Assembly: GCA_008636095.1 (NCBI GenBank)
Contig: VSJD01000070.1
Coordinates: 1-13,366, forward strand
Length of the DNA stretch: 13,366 bases
Direction: 5' to 3'
Source of the DNA: Kiritimatiellota bacterium
Lineage (GTDB): Bacteria; Verrucomicrobiota; Kiritimatiellia; JAAZAB01
In this document: positions 13,315-13,366 of the stretch, piece by piece
How the letters are laid out: each line of letters opens with the position of its first letter
Numbering within the stretch: position 1 is the stretch's first letter
Notes under the pieces: model-generated
Seen by the model: only the letters and a program-made list of their open reading frames with translations
What the model was told of the DNA's origin: nothing
Databases searched by the model: none
Made by a program: the position numbers and the translations under genes

Positions 13315-13366
13315 GTACTACACGTATTAACTCAGAGCAAAGTGGGAGGATCAGGGGGTGGAAACG

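Noticed and set aside
13358..13366. Gene start at the right edge
   Set aside because: A ribosome binding site and GTG are plausible, but three codons cannot support a gene call; it is mentioned only with the promoter.

Overview
The window looks like chromosomal DNA from an uncultured, GC-rich, diderm bacterium. Type II secretion genes (gspK-gspL-gspM) and a TonB C-terminal remnant imply an outer membrane. A eukaryote-like two-domain glycogen debranching enzyme and heavy interspersed heptamer repeats suggest the PVC superphylum (Kiritimatiellota, Lentisphaerota or Verrucomicrobiota) or a similar candidate phylum such as Omnitrophota. That placement is an inference; there is no rRNA or phylogenetic marker here.

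Layout: 1-~324 is the tail of an insertion sequence with the C-terminus of an ISKra4-like transposase. Positions 413-4738 (minus) hold a 1441-residue glycogen debranching enzyme (GH13 transferase plus GH133-like glucosidase). It is divergent, across an AT-rich promoter region, from a small DUF5684-like membrane protein (4937-5350) that ends in a strong hairpin terminator. Positions 5351-5736 hold that terminator and a decayed TonB C-terminal fragment. plsY (5737-6429) and gpsA (6466-7461) form a glycerophospholipid pair: GpsA makes glycerol-3-phosphate and PlsY acylates it. Convergent to gpsA is an exported TPR protein (7581-8804, minus). Divergent from that protein is gspK-gspL-gspM (8859-12332), the pseudopilin-tip and inner-membrane platform part of a type II secretion system whose other genes are not in the window. 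Convergent again is a pair of minus-strand membrane-stress genes, DUF883/YqjD-like (12831-13175) and YqjE/holin-like (12369-12761). A divergent promoter at the right edge may drive another gene.

The most striking feature is a repeat system spread over the whole window. It consists of arrays of degenerate 7-bp units, often joined to 35-60 bp GC-rich imperfect palindromes built on GCGAAGC/GCTTCGC-like cores. The arrays occur between genes. They also lie inside genes in frame: a loop of the debranching enzyme, the linker and N-terminus of the TPR protein, the leader region of GspK, two insertions in GspL and the C-terminal tails of GspM and PlsY. Two copies of one junction differ by exactly one 7-bp unit, which is direct evidence of unit gain or loss. 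I did not see CRISPR arrays, tRNAs, rRNAs or a defence system.
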